Shown: positions 24,919 through 36,744 of the stretch, in pieces
How positions within the stretch are numbered: position 1 is the first letter of the stretch
Layout: each line of letters begins with the position of its first letter
Origin: Hoplostethus atlanticus
Lineage: Eukaryota > Chordata > Actinopteri > Trachichthyiformes > Trachichthyidae
Direction: 5' to 3'
DNA length: 64,000 nucleotides
Assembly (NCBI GenBank): GCA_034670405.1
Contig: JAXDDX010000213.1
Location: forward strand, 186,001 to 250,000
Program-made: the position numbers and the translations under genes
The notes under the pieces: generated by a model
What the model was told of the DNA's origin: nothing
The model's input: the letters and a program-made list of their open reading frames with translations, nothing else
Databases searched by the model: none

Positions 24919-27250
24919 GATCGAAGATATTCTGTAAACAAGATATATACTGTATGCTCATGTTGTGTGTGCCTACCTGTGTGCGTGTGTGTGTTTTAGG
25001 TGTGTGTTACACAGATTAATGGAGCTGTCCGTGTGGGTTTTGTGGGCCCCGGCGCTGGGAAGAGATTAGTGGTCCCTCTGAGGGTGGCTTTCCTGCCAAG
25101 GCTGTTCACAGGGAGCCCTTACATAAAAATCAGCACAGCCACCCCGCTGCCACCCTGACCTGTTAAACCTCCCCGCTTTGGAATATATATTTTTATGAGA
25201 CACAGGTGGGGCGGCCGGGCGGATGTAAGAAAGAGTATTGGCCTTATAATAAAAGCCTGAAAACAGTCATGATTTAGTTCCTGCAAATTCAGTTCACTGG
25301 AGGCTAATCTCCCCTTTTCAAGTGTAGTTATTACATAATGATACATACAGTGCGTAGACGGCTCAGTTTATGACCCGCTGCCAAATGCACCAATTGGTTA
25401 ATAATTCATGTTTTGCTACTGACTCTTGAAGAACCCTATTTTTTTCTTATTTCTAACCTCCCGGCCTCGTGATACAGAACTAGCTATTGTAGAAGTCTCT
25501 CTCCACGCATTCATCCTGCATCTACCCTGCACTCCTACTGCAAATTACTATATTGCAGCATAACAAATGTAATATCTCTCAGCCTGTTTGTTACCAGACC
25601 GCTCCTTGCAACATCCAACAGCTGAAATGAGAGAAACACTTTGCTCTATATTGACTGCTTGGGTATGGAGGGCCGGAGGTGCCAATACTGCTGCAGTGCA
25701 CCTGAGCATCTCTACATGCTGCCTTTAAGACACCATTGACAACTTGATGCATTATAAGAAACCAATGGCCACAAAAAAAAATTTTTTAAATTGTCAAAAC
25801 TCTCCATGTCACTCTTGTTTTCAGTCACTAGAAAGGATGAAAGGAATGTATTAACAACATGAGGTTTTGGATTGGCCCATTCAGCTCTACATGACAACAG
25901 TTGAAAAATAATTGTTTCATTGCAACAGCCGAGGCGGTTTTACAGAATGGGAGATGCATGATGTGGATTTCTACAATGGCGCCTGATGTATTCTCTCTGC
26001 AGGCCTGTCATTGCATGGCTGCAAATCTAAATACGGCGTTGTATTGTTTGACAGCCCTGGGCTCAGAGTTATCCTTCCACTTCACGGCCTTTCTTCTCCT
26101 CAAGGAAACTCTAATTAATGTGGAAACTGAATCTGTCTCTTTCATTTTCTTCCTTTTTTGTTTCTGTGTCCACTTTGCCTCTCTGCCTCTTCCTTCTTCT
26201 TTGTCTCTGTCACAGTCCATCTCTCCATCCATTTCTCTCCCTCCCCTCTCTACAGTAGCTTCAAGACCAGTGGGTTTTTTGTTTTGGACAGATTTTTCGC
26301 CTCTGCAAGTGAGTAATAGCTCGACTGTTATGCTAAGGAAAAAGCTGCTTTTATCCAAAACTAATGTGAGGGCACAAACACAGAAATACAGATTCTCTCT
26401 CTCTCTTCCTTTCCTTCTCTCACACACACACACCACATCTCTTGTTCTCTTAGTTCTAATTAGAGAAAACATTTGGGGTGTTTTGTCCTTCAGTTAGGAG
26501 CAATAGCATCCAACATCTTTTGTATTTCTCCTGTTCATATTTATAGCGTGTGGGTGGAAAGCAATCTGCGGGGAGGGATTCCTCAGCTTTTTATTTCAGT
26601 TCATTTTTCCTCCAGTGTTTCTCTCTCTCCCTCGCTCACTCTATGTCTCTCTCTCCCTCCATCTCTCTGTTTGATGCATCTCTTAACGTGCTGCTTTTCC
26701 AACCCTGAAAAAACATCCTCAACTCTCTCTGTTTCTCATCATCCCCTACGGAGTATAAATCCAAGGCATCGCCACGCTCATCTTTTACAGTCCCATTTTG
26801 TTTCAGCATTAGAGCACACACACACACACACAATGCGATAAACAGTCCACTATATACATCATGCATGCCTGCATTGCAGCCCCCATGCCTGGGTATAAAT
26901 CATGCAATTATGGTACACACATGGAGTAAGAATCGGATGCAACATCACAGATACAACACATAAGAGCAATTTGTGTCCTCGGTTGAAACGTTTTCAAGGC
27001 GGTGATGTTCATGATGGGTGGGATGTTCTCCATTCTGTTATCCTCCTAGATATACAGATGAAGTCATAGATTCTGGTTTTGTCTAGCTCATCTATCTCTG
27101 GACTATTGCTCAGTCTTTGAGAGGATATGTTTGGACCTGTCCTCTTTATTAGCTATGAGAAGGTGAGGCATGTTCAGAGGAATGATCTGGCAGCCAGCTC
27201 AATATGACGTGTCGCAATATGTCTATTCAGTTTTCAACACAATCGCGTAA

Positions 27251-27365
27251 GAGTAAGTTAGGTAAGTAAGACAACGTTGGTTAAGGTTAGGGTTTGGTTC
27301 AGGCAACTAAAACAATTTGGTTGAGGTTAGGATGCTGTTTTGGTCATGGTTACATCCGAAAAATG
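27251..27365. repeat. Dispersed GGTTAGG-rich fish repeat fragment
   Basis: Words such as GGTTAAGGTTAGGGTTTGG, CAGGCAACTAAAACAATTTGG and TTGAGGTTAGG follow one another. This combination is a widespread interspersed repeat in fish. It is not a telomere, because the TTAGGG spacing is irregular and AAAACAATTTGG intervenes. Confidence 0.35.
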
Positions 27366-27847
27366 TTTACTGAAATTAAAGCTTAACTCGCTGTAGAAAA
27401 CTCGTACCCGTCCACCACCCTGACCTCCACACCTTCACTCTCCAACATGCTGTCAACCTGCTGTCTGTTTTAGACACCGTGCTCGTTTCATTAAATTCTC
27501 TGAGACCAGGCAAATTGTTTTTACGATGTTGGTAAACCAGCCTGTCATATAATTCTCTTTTTTATTATCATCTTTCTGGTTGAAGTGGTTTCTTGTTTGT
27601 TGGGTCACAACCTAGAGGAGATGAGGAGCGTATACAGCTGGCGGATCTCTCCTCTTGCGTTGTCTGAGGAGGGGTGCTGTGCAGCTACTCTTTAATTCAT
27701 GTTGTATACATAGAAATGTCAACCAATCTGAATTTGACATTCAAATAATTGACATGTTCCAACCTCTTCCCAAGCCAATTTTACATTATCAGCCCTCGGG
27801 CGTCTATTTGACGTGCGCCTCTGATTACCACAATAGACTGGACATTA

Positions 27848-28726
27848 TGGAGTGAATATGATGCCAATACAACTTACAAATGTTTTTAGAGAGTCACAAA
27901 TGTAGAAAATAAAATGTGTGCACAGCAAAAAAGATTTGTGCACATCTCACAAGTACAAATCCTGTCTTGTGAGTCTTGAATATGCATTTGTCAATATGCA
28001 CGCATGTGTGGATCTCAAGTTGTGGAGACACAAAACTTCAAATGGTTTTGGCACTATATTTCCATGTACCATGAGGAAAAAATCCACACGCGTATGCACC
28101 AATCAAAATGAAGTTGCCTCCAGAGCTCATAACCAATCAGTGAGCAGCAACGTTATGCACAGCACAACTGGATGTTCTTGAAAATATGGCGGAAATGCAG
28201 GAGGTGAGTAATATTTAATGAAAATGTATTCATGCCGAGTAGAAATTATTAACTGGCCTGAGATCGGGGGGGGGGCATGCATTTCCCTGCAGGTACAACA
28301 CAAGCCCTGCTGAATAATGCATGCACCTTTCAATTTGTCTTGTAGTGGTCCTACTGTCACAAGATTTTCACAGCACATAGTGTAGGTGTCTAAGAGTTTA
28401 CACTGTAAATTCCAAGCTTGTAAACCTTAAACCATATTATCTGTTATCAGTCAGTCCGCCATACTTGAACGAATGTCCAGTTGCGCTGTAGACCTTCACT
28501 TATGCTCCAGTGGTCGTGCATAATGTTGCTGCTCACTGATTGGTTATGAGCTCTGGAGGCAACTTCATTTTGATTGGTGCATACACGTGTGGATTTTTTC
28601 CTCATGGTACATGGAAATATAGTGCCAAAACCATTTGAAGTTTTGTGTCTCCACAACACATTTATTTTTTACATTTGTGACTCGGAAAAAACATTTGTAA
28701 GTTATATTGGCATCATATTCACTCCA
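27848..28726. repeat. Large inverted duplication, possible long-TIR element
   Basis: The left arm (27848-28193) and right arm (28455-28726) are inverted copies around a 261-bp centre. The outer ends read TGGAGTGAATATGATGCC and its complement. The core of the arms, 28021-28160 against 28516-28655, agrees at 138 of 140 positions by eye. The left arm carries about 95 extra bases (27926-28020) and the right arm about 25 extra (28491-28515). The inner ends read ATATGGCGGA and its complement. There is no transposase and no clear target duplication. Two short frames (87 and 70 codons) are the same peptide translated from each arm and are not genes. Confidence 0.85.
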
Positions 28727-29177
28727 CAGGAACGACCACTTGCGCCATTCGCCCTAGGCTTTAGACCTGCACCTTCACGAAAATAGAGCCTTTAGGCAGT
28801 GCAACAACGTCCCGCAATACACACAGGAACAAAGTGCATCAAATGCATATCAATCAATATTATATATTGCGTTGACAGTTTCTTGTCCAAGTCCCTGCCG
28901 GTCTTGGTGATAATGCGGTCTCTGTTGATGCGTCAAAGCCACATTGATCTGTTAATTGACTACGATTGATCTCAGTGTGGCCGCAGGAGAAAAAAAATAT
29001 ATTTCAAGGAAGTTTTAAATTGATTTCACTCACTTGCCATAATTTGTTGAATTTACTTGATTTCAGTATTCTGTTGGAATATATATTAATTGATGTAATT
29101 GTTGATATATTTTCCAGGACAGCCACTGCTGGGCTCTGTATTTGTCTGAGGGATTCCTGTAGATGGACTATGGTCAA
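28727..29177. other. AT-rich non-coding stretch
   Basis: No gene or repeat family recognised. Confidence 0.6.
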
Positions 29178-29450
29178 TCTGGTAGTCTGAGGTTTGGAAA
29201 AATGAGGTTTTACACTGTTAATGCACTGCAGCCAGTTGGACTATAGTCCATTTACAATAGAACCTCCAGTCTCCAGTTTGGATTAGTGGGTTTTGAAGTA
29301 GGAAGTTTGGATAAATAAGGTTCTAAAATAATCTGAGGTATGTTGTTAATGTCATACAGTAGATTTGGAAGTCTGTGGTTTGGATAAATGTTCTACAACT
29401 AAATAGACTGTAGTGTGTTTTGTTAATCTGAGGTTCTACTGTTAAATCCA
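29178..29450. repeat. Degenerate tandem repeat, irregular period
   Basis: Related blocks recur at 29184-29211, 29301-29325, 29371-29395 and 29426-29445, built around GTCTGAGGTTTGGATAAAT and AGGTTCTACTGTTAA. Spacing is about 117, 70 and 55 bp, so this is an old tandem array or a decayed internal repeat of an unknown element. Confidence 0.55.
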
Positions 29451-30200
29451 GCTCTCTGTTAGATGCAGATAATCTTCCGCCTGTTGTCTTGAGGCTGCAG
29501 CAGAACCAATTGTCTTATTGGCTGCACCAGTGGATGTGTGTCTGCTCAGCTGCAGAGCAGAGGGAAGCCAGATAAATGAATTCCTCTCGGCTAAGCACTG
29601 GTAGTAACCCTTCTCTCATGCTTCTCTGTGTCCCAAGGGACAGGGAGACGGAGAAACACAATGAGTGGGTGTGTAAGATAGAGAGACAGTGAGTGTGTTT
29701 GTGAGAAAGAGAAACAAATAAAGACAGAGCCAGAGAGTATATAGAGGGCTTTCAGATGACGTAACACACCCTCTGGTGGCCATTTTGGAGCTCTTGGGCA
29801 ACAATGGCCTCAAACAGCTCATTGCGTTTCTTGTCCGTGTCAATAGAATTCAATAGACATGGTTAATGTGCCGTCTATTTATGACTGGAAACTGATTTCA
29901 CCACTGATAAATCTGATCGATTATGTAATGTCAGCATAGTATCTGGTCAGTTAACCATCACTGTCTTATTGTAACCACATCTGATTTGTCCATTAGCTAA
30001 CGTATCTAGTAGAAGGTAGTATTAGTGATGAGTTATTGCATATTGTGGCATATTAACATTAACATTAGTTGCTTTTGTTGCTAAATTAGCCTACTAGCTA
30101 GTTAGCTAGCTAACAAAACCGAAAACCATTTGTTCAGGTTAACTGAACTCTCCAAGTTTTGACAGCAAATAGCAGTAACATTAAGTTGATGTGCTAGCTT
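29451..30200. other. Non-coding stretch
   Basis: No gene recognised. It contains GAGA-rich sequence at 29680-29740 and GCTAGCTAGTTAGCTAGC-type words at 30090-30115. Confidence 0.6.
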
Positions 30201-30305
30201 GCAGTGCATCTCTCTCTAGTCAGTCTGTCTTGCTAACCTAGCTGGGCAGTGCATCTCTCTCTAGTCAGTCTGTCTTGCTAACCTAGCTGGGCAGTGCATC
30301 TCCCG
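30201..30305. repeat. 45-bp tandem repeat, 2.3 copies
   Basis: GCAGTGCATCTCTCTCTAGT begins units at 30201, 30246 and 30291. The first two units are identical over 45 bp, so the duplication is recent. Confidence 0.9.
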
Positions 30306-33300
30306 GTCTGTCTGTGTCTTGCTTGCTTGCCAGCCACTTCCAGGGCTGTTCTGGGACTTTGTGCCTGACAAAAATGAAATACAACTATTTATTACGTTTG
30401 ATAAATGCCAACGGGCAACGGTGTTTATAAACTGCAGCTCGGAAAAGATAACCGTGTTGTGCGTGAACATGCGTTCAAATGCGCGTGCACGACATGAAAC
30501 TCGCGCTTTCCAGCAGCAACCTATACAGCATGAGCCAAAGCTCAGTGTTACATTTTATTATTTTCTACATTTTATATTTTCTACAATTTCTTATTTATGT
30601 TAATGTTAATATTCACTTATCTTAAGATTCTATAGAAAATATTCTATTCATATTGTTTGTTTTACCTCATTCTGTTCTCTACAGGTCTACTTATTCTTAG
30701 ACCGACAGATGGAGCAAACTGTTTTAAAGGAGGGAGGATTGTAGTGGGAGCACTGGGGTGTCAGGTGTGACTGTGGCAATGGCAAATGGTTTACATGGCT
30801 GACGGGTCAGGTAGGAGGCCCCCTTAGCAGAAATTTGCTTAGGGCCCCAGGGAGGTCAGGACCATCAACATACATACAGATCTGCATTCACACTAGTAAT
30901 GAGAACCATTTAAATGCATGGCCCAAGCCTGTGCATTAGCCATGTAGCGTATGTTTTTCCTGCTAATATGAGCCAAATGCCTCCCTTCAGGAAAATCAAT
31001 TGCAACTTTAATGAAACTGAGACCTGCAAATACTCTCCTGTGTTTACCCTTTATCAATGAAATTGATCACGTCATGCTGTTTTCTCTCTTTCTCTCCTCC
31101 TTCTTTCTTTTTTACTCTCTCCCACCATCTCTCCATCTTTTCAGGCCACAGCAAATACATTTATAGAAATTAAATTGTTTATTGGCTTTTAAAATGTAGC
31201 TTTTAGTTTAACCCCACTTCTCCTTGCTAAGATGGCATCTGGTAGACTTCACATATCAAGAGTCAAAAATGATTACAGAATGTTAAAAGACGACAATCAA
31301 ACAACAAAAAATAAAATCCAACATGATAAACAATAGAAATTCCAGACATCCAGTTTACAAAGCAATAAAATGATCAAATACAACAAGAATAAAATAATAC
31401 ACAATATTAATATAGTCTTAATATTTTAAGACTTAATATTTTACCAACCGTGTGATTGTCAAGTCATGCCATAATAATAAAATAACAACTTGGGCTAGGG
31501 CCTTCCTTCACTGTTGACCAGAGACTGCTTTCAGGATTACAGCAATTTCAACATTTGCTCAAAAATGGGGGATAGGTCCAGTACTGCCTGGCCCAGATAT
31601 TTGGAGATGTGGGACACATTTTTCCACTTTTTTTTTTTATTAAAAAATGTCTCACATGTGTGGGTCTCTCCCCACACTTTCTGCCATGAGCTACTAAAAA
31701 AGTTTCAGGCCACAGAGAAAATGTGCCCTGATTGGAAAGACAGAATAACAGCCAGTCGTCCCAGGATGATCCATACTGTATTGTTCTGATCCCTGTAGTC
31801 AGAAAGGAAGACAGATTTGTTTCTCTGTTGGATCAATGGCTGACTCTCCCATGGTGCTTTCCCCCTCATTTATCTTCTCGACTTTGATTTCATTGTTGGA
31901 ACAGAGTGGAGGATGTCTCCTCAACTCAGCGGGGAGCTCAACAGTGCTGGGATTCATCCATCTCTGTAGTGTTCTGTATTATTTGTCACACTTCTTATTT
32001 TCTTAGTGAAAATGCCACGATACTGCACCTTGGCTGTCACAGCACAGCTTGTAAATCCAATGGTCGCCGTTGGCTCTGGATTTGCTTGTGATCCAGATTA
32101 CCTTATTGATCAACGTTGTCTATGCAGCCATGTTATGACAGTAGATCTTTCTTTGTGATTACTGTTCAGTCCATGAACCGTTAAATGAGAAAATGTTGGG
32201 GAGCTCAATGGCCAGATGCACTGCATATCGTAGGTGCATGTGCACACACACACATACATCAAATGAATACAAACCTTGATGCTGCGGATTGTCCCAGTTA
32301 TATAGTTAGGGGGTAATTCAGGGAAGCTGCTTACGCTGGTTACGGCCGTCATTAGCGTAGGTTACGTAACTTTGCCACCAGGGGGAATCTCTCAAGACAC
32401 CACAGCTGTTCGCTCGTGTCAGAGACGGTGTGAGTCTGGAACTCTTCATATAAGCACATATATTGGTTAATTCAGTCATTTGTATTAATGTGACTTTGTA
32501 ATGTTGAGAACCGAAAGTTGCCGATACATGATGTCTATCATTTATGTTAAGTTTATGTGTGAATTTGTGTGTTTTTATTTTTCTTAATTCTGGCGACATC
32601 TTTTGTTACTGTTGTGGTGATTTTGTGCTGCACTTCCCAGATATCACCTGTCAATCAAACAGAGTGTCCAATACTGCGATGTCTTTTCCCATGGATTCCT
32701 GTGATGAGGTTTGTGTTTCTGTAGGTGGCGCTCTTTTCTTTGTCTGTTCAGCCACGGTGGCTATCGCTGCTCACGCTAACGTCTTCTATTTATTCCAAAC
32801 AAACTGCTGTTGTTGCTGCAGTAAAATGTAAAACGCATCACTTCCTGTGTGACAGAGTTTTTTTTTCCTGGGAAAGACCTACAGTACCTGACACCAGGTG
32901 ATTAGAACAACAAAACAATAAAGCTTTCATGAACTGGGTCTAGGCTGAATCACTATTGTGTTATATCAATGGGCGATAGAGAGCAGTAAAACACATATTT
33001 AGAGTTTCACACGCTGACCACACGCAAAAAAAATGTCCGTAACAACGACATCAACATTCTGTGGCAGTTGTCTTGGGTGTATCAAAGGCGGTAACAAGGA
33101 TCCAACAGGAAGTGCCCTTGTTATTCATTCTGATTCTGGGGAGCGAGCCCTCCGAGGAAGACTCTTTACCTTTTCGCTAATGACCATGAGGAATTGTTGT
33201 AATTACTTGTCGGCTCATCACTCCACATTACGAGTGGGAAGTTACCTGCCATCCGTCCCCCATGCAATAAAGGTCATTACAGACGCAGGATTAATCTTCA

Positions 33301-33860
33301 TCCTCATGAGAGGCCTCGGCAACGTGCTCATCTTTTATAAACCACAGAAGATACTCCACTAATGCATTAACATTAGCCCACCGGGGAAATGGCAACAATT
33401 TGAAAAACCTTTGAAAAAATATACATCTATTTCAATAGCTAGATTTGTGTTAATGCCTATAATGTCTTTATTTGCGACGTGGAAAGCAAAAATGATGACT
33501 AGACCATTTGAGTCAGTTTAATTCCATCTGTGAAATTTCTTTAGGACGGTATGACCACATTTCCTACCACTGCATTTTGTATCTCTGCTCGCATGCTGCA
33601 GTCAAGCAGCATCTTTTAACCGCAATGAAGAAAACAAAGGCTTTTGGGTAGATAATGAAATGGAGCAGGCACACAGTTTCATCTTGCTGCACACAACTAG
33701 GACACCTGTGGCCAAATAGTCTCCATCTTGCCAATATAATTATTTTTATTTTCAATGCAGGCAGCAAACCATGCAGTATTCATTCACTTAGCAAAACCCC
33801 CTCCAGAGTCACTGCTGGTATAGAGGATAAAAGAAGCGTCTGTCACTGACAGCAGCATTG
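30306..33860. other. Intergenic or intronic sequence, no gene seen
   Basis: No protein or RNA gene recognised. The segments 31080-31140 (pyrimidine-rich) and 31260-31450 (A-rich) are low complexity. The segment 33120-33330 is balanced, with ACGAGTGGGAAGTTACCTGC-type unique sequence, and is a candidate conserved non-coding block. The 109-codon frame over it has no recognisable domain. Confidence 0.55.
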
Positions 33861-34015
33861 ATCCACTTTTTTTAAGTTACCCACAAATCACTGGGACTGA
33901 CATACGCACTGCCAGAGGGAAGTTTTGCCAAGTTTTTCCTTGGTGAAAACCATTTAATTCATTTTTAAGATCTTGGTGAAAGCCTTCCTTTTTACAGTCA
34001 TCTTAAGCACTCGGT

Positions 34016-34365
34016 ATTTAGTAGGTAAATACATGTTAAGGATGGTAAATTATCAAGTAATTACAGCTATTAAGTAGGTAAATACTTAAAATCACCTTGG
34101 TATTACTCATCAGTTCAAGTAAATATACTGTAATTGTCACAGGTTTAGGATGGTAACAGCCCGAGATTAACCAGATTCTTACCATATCCTTTTAAATTTC
34201 TTATTTCCTTTTCAATTAAATGAAGGCCAACATACCTCGGATGTTCTGCAAAGCCACTGGGTAAAACCTGTTCCCATATCCTTTATAATTGATTATTTCC
34301 TTTACTATGCAATTCAACTTGTCCTACACATCTTCTGCAAAGGTACTAAGTAAAATGTTCCAATT
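34016..34365. repeat. Internally repetitive fish repeat
   Basis: AGTAGGTAAATAC occurs twice 53 bp apart (about 34020 and 34073). Two diverged units of about 92 bp then follow, starting at ACCATATCCTTTTAAATT (34181) and CCCATATCCTTTATAATT (34273). Each unit continues through TTATTTCCTTT and ends in TTCTGCAAAG plus TAAAA. The pattern is that of a dispersed repeat with tandem sub-units. The family is unknown. Confidence 0.45.
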
Positions 34366-36688
34366 TACTCAGTGAGAAATCTGTGACTTTTATGGTAACT
34401 GCCTAGTATTTAGGGTGACTATAAAATGAAACGTTAACATAAAATGATTTAGATGAGTTACGAGGGTTCATTTCAAAATATGGTCAGCTACTGAATACTC
34501 ACTTAAACTTGTAATCAGTATGTAATCTGATTACATTTTACTTTGTTCTCACATGCTGTTTAATGTGCAGCTAAATGAGCAATGTCTTCCAATGACCAGA
34601 CTGTAATATGAAGTCATACGGGTTTTCAAGTGTCACCTATTTTTCAAAAGTATCTGTATTTTTATTACTATGTTTTTGAGTGACTGCAATGACTGTGATG
34701 GATTATAATTTCCATGTTTTTGTACGTAGATTATGAGAGTAATACAAGTAATGGGATTACTGTAATCTCATTACTTGTAGTCTGTTATTCCTCAATGATA
34801 GTAAATCATTTATTGAGTAAGAGCCAATCAGCCTCATCAAGTCTTTTTATGTGTTTGCAATGATAACTGAAAAATTTCACCAAAAGTAATTAGTGACATC
34901 CAAAAGTGATTTTGTTGCTGAGATATTTAAAATTGTATTCTTTTCTTATATTTTTTATGTGTCTTTTTCGATAATGAGCCCTGATGAATTGATTTCTAAA
35001 GGGAGAAAGATGGCAAAGATACGTTGAATGGCATTGAGGACTTTTTAATAGGGAATCAGTGCAGCGTATCTTTTCAGCTTGGCACATATCTCTTTCAGAG
35101 GAACAGGTGCAGTCAGCTGCAACAGCAATCTCCCGGACAAGAAGTATAAAGAAACGAGGGTGTGGGAGTTAGTTGATGTATTTCTGATTCGGAGCCTTCC
35201 AGATCAGACGAAGAGTACTTACAGGTTTCAAAACCCACCCATCACATTTTTAGAGGGTTTCTGTGCACACAGGCAGCTGCCAATGGAAGTCAAGCAGAGC
35301 CTGACACGCCAGACAAGATGAACCAACCTCTGTCTCGCTCACTATGAGAACCATCAGCAGACCAAAGCCAGTTTCCATCGATCCAATCTTCTCTTTCTTC
35401 CTCACAATCTGTCTTTCCCTCTGTTGATGTTTCAGATTAGTTGCTGCGTGGACTCTCTTTTTCTCATCTAAACCGGTGGCACTTTTGCAATAGAGGCTGC
35501 TGAGTTATACTGTGGAACCAGAAGGCTGAGATAAATGGTCGGGTAAAAGAGAAAGACCTGCGCTGGTAGAGGTGTAATGGATCTGAGCTGCCCACTCAGC
35601 GTTGACTAATACATTAGAGAAGTCAGTGTGCCATTATATACTGCCAAATAAATACATTAACCAAAGCCATTAAGATGATTTGACTTGTAAATAAATATTA
35701 TTGAAGATATTGCTTTTCTCTGATAGCAATACCTCAGCCACTCCGCTAACCTTGGTGCCATTCTTCAAACTGTAAAACAATCATACCGATGGCCAAAAAG
35801 TTGTTTAATGGACCTGCTGTGCTGAGCCACTGGAGCACTATGGGAAGATATGCTGGCAGTAAGTCCCATTTAAGTTTATGTAATTGCTTTTAATGTACAA
35901 CAGATTTATAAAGTCACCTCAACCTGACCCAACCCAAAACTGTGGATGAAATGGAATTAACTCATCTTTAAAAAGAGTGTTGCATGTGCAGTTTTCTGCC
36001 TCATTCCAATTATATTGATGCTGTAAATAGTATTGTACAGTGATGTTGCAATATATGTGGTGGGTACAGCCAGACAATATAAATGAGTTGGGTATAGGGT
36101 ATATGCCCCTCTACTCGGGATATCATACCACCTCCTACCAGCACTTTACTTCTTTTTTCCTTTAACATTTCTTCTTTTCTGGCTAATGTATGTTGTGCTA
36201 GTAGGCACCTTCTAAAAGTACTTTCATCCCAGCCTTAGTTTCAACCTGCTGTTTACAAATGCATAGCTTTTCACCAAAATCCACAGTGACAAGATCTGTC
36301 AGCGTGCAGGCTGGGAGCATTAAGCACCGACTAGCAGAAGGCTGGTTCTCTTTAATGCCATAAACAGCCTGCTTAACTCTCCAGCAGCGCCTTTGATCTC
36401 TGCTTTGACAAATGGCAGGTTAGAGTTTACTTTCAAACTGGGATCCATCACAGATGATAGATTACTTGCTAAAAAAATCAGGATTAATGATATAATCCAT
36501 CTTTGAGTTACTTTTGGATTACAAAAATGTGTGGCTAGTAACTAAAATTGAATGAAGCAAATTCACAAGACATGAGATATTGCCCGTTTGAAAAATGTGA
36601 CATCTACACTTAAACATAAAGATTAATAGCACAAAAAACACAATTATGGTACTTTTTAATGATAGCAGGTACCTTAAGTCACTGTTGA
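34366..36688. other. Non-coding stretch with scattered ATTAC-type repeat words
   Basis: No gene recognised. GTAATCTGATTACATTTTAC at 34520 and GGGATTACTGTAATCTCATTAC at 34753 belong to the same dispersed repeat as 23195-23300 and 36985-37060. The remainder is unique AT-rich DNA. Confidence 0.5.
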
Positions 36689-36689
36689 C

Positions 36690-36744
36690 AATAGATAGAT
36701 ATAGATAGATAGATACTTTATTGATCCCCGAGGGGAAATTCTGG
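36690..36744 (-). mobile_element. LINE 3' end with (TATC)n tail
   Basis: On the minus strand it reads CCAGAATTTCCCCTCGGGGA and TCAATAAAG, then a tail of TATC units. This is a characteristic fish non-LTR 3' terminus, with a CCCCTCGGGG hairpin, an AATAAA signal and a tetranucleotide tail. Only the terminal piece is present. The clade is not certain. Confidence 0.6.

Larger units (their letters stand above)
21301..27250. other. Long intergenic or intronic stretch with many microsatellites
   Basis: No gene recognised over about 6 kb. Microsatellites are listed separately. The segment 23195-23300 contains GTAATCTGATTACAAAG and AGTCAGATTACATT, words of a dispersed fish repeat. The segments 25060-25350 and 25920-26130 have balanced composition without simple repeat and are candidate conserved non-coding DNA. 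The 198-codon frame at 25901-26497 runs into pyrimidine-rich simple sequence and has no family resemblance. Confidence 0.55.

Noticed and set aside
25901-26497. 198-codon plus-strand frame
   Set aside because: The second half is Ser/Leu/Pro-rich translation of pyrimidine-rich sequence. The first half has no recognisable domain.
27251-27365. Interstitial telomere sequence
   Set aside because: GGTTAGG words are irregularly spaced and interrupted by GCAACTAAAACAATTTGG. This fits a dispersed fish repeat better.
27918-28659. Two frames encoding nearly the same peptide on opposite strands
   Set aside because: They are the same inverted-repeat arm translated twice, so the agreement reflects duplicated DNA rather than selection on protein.
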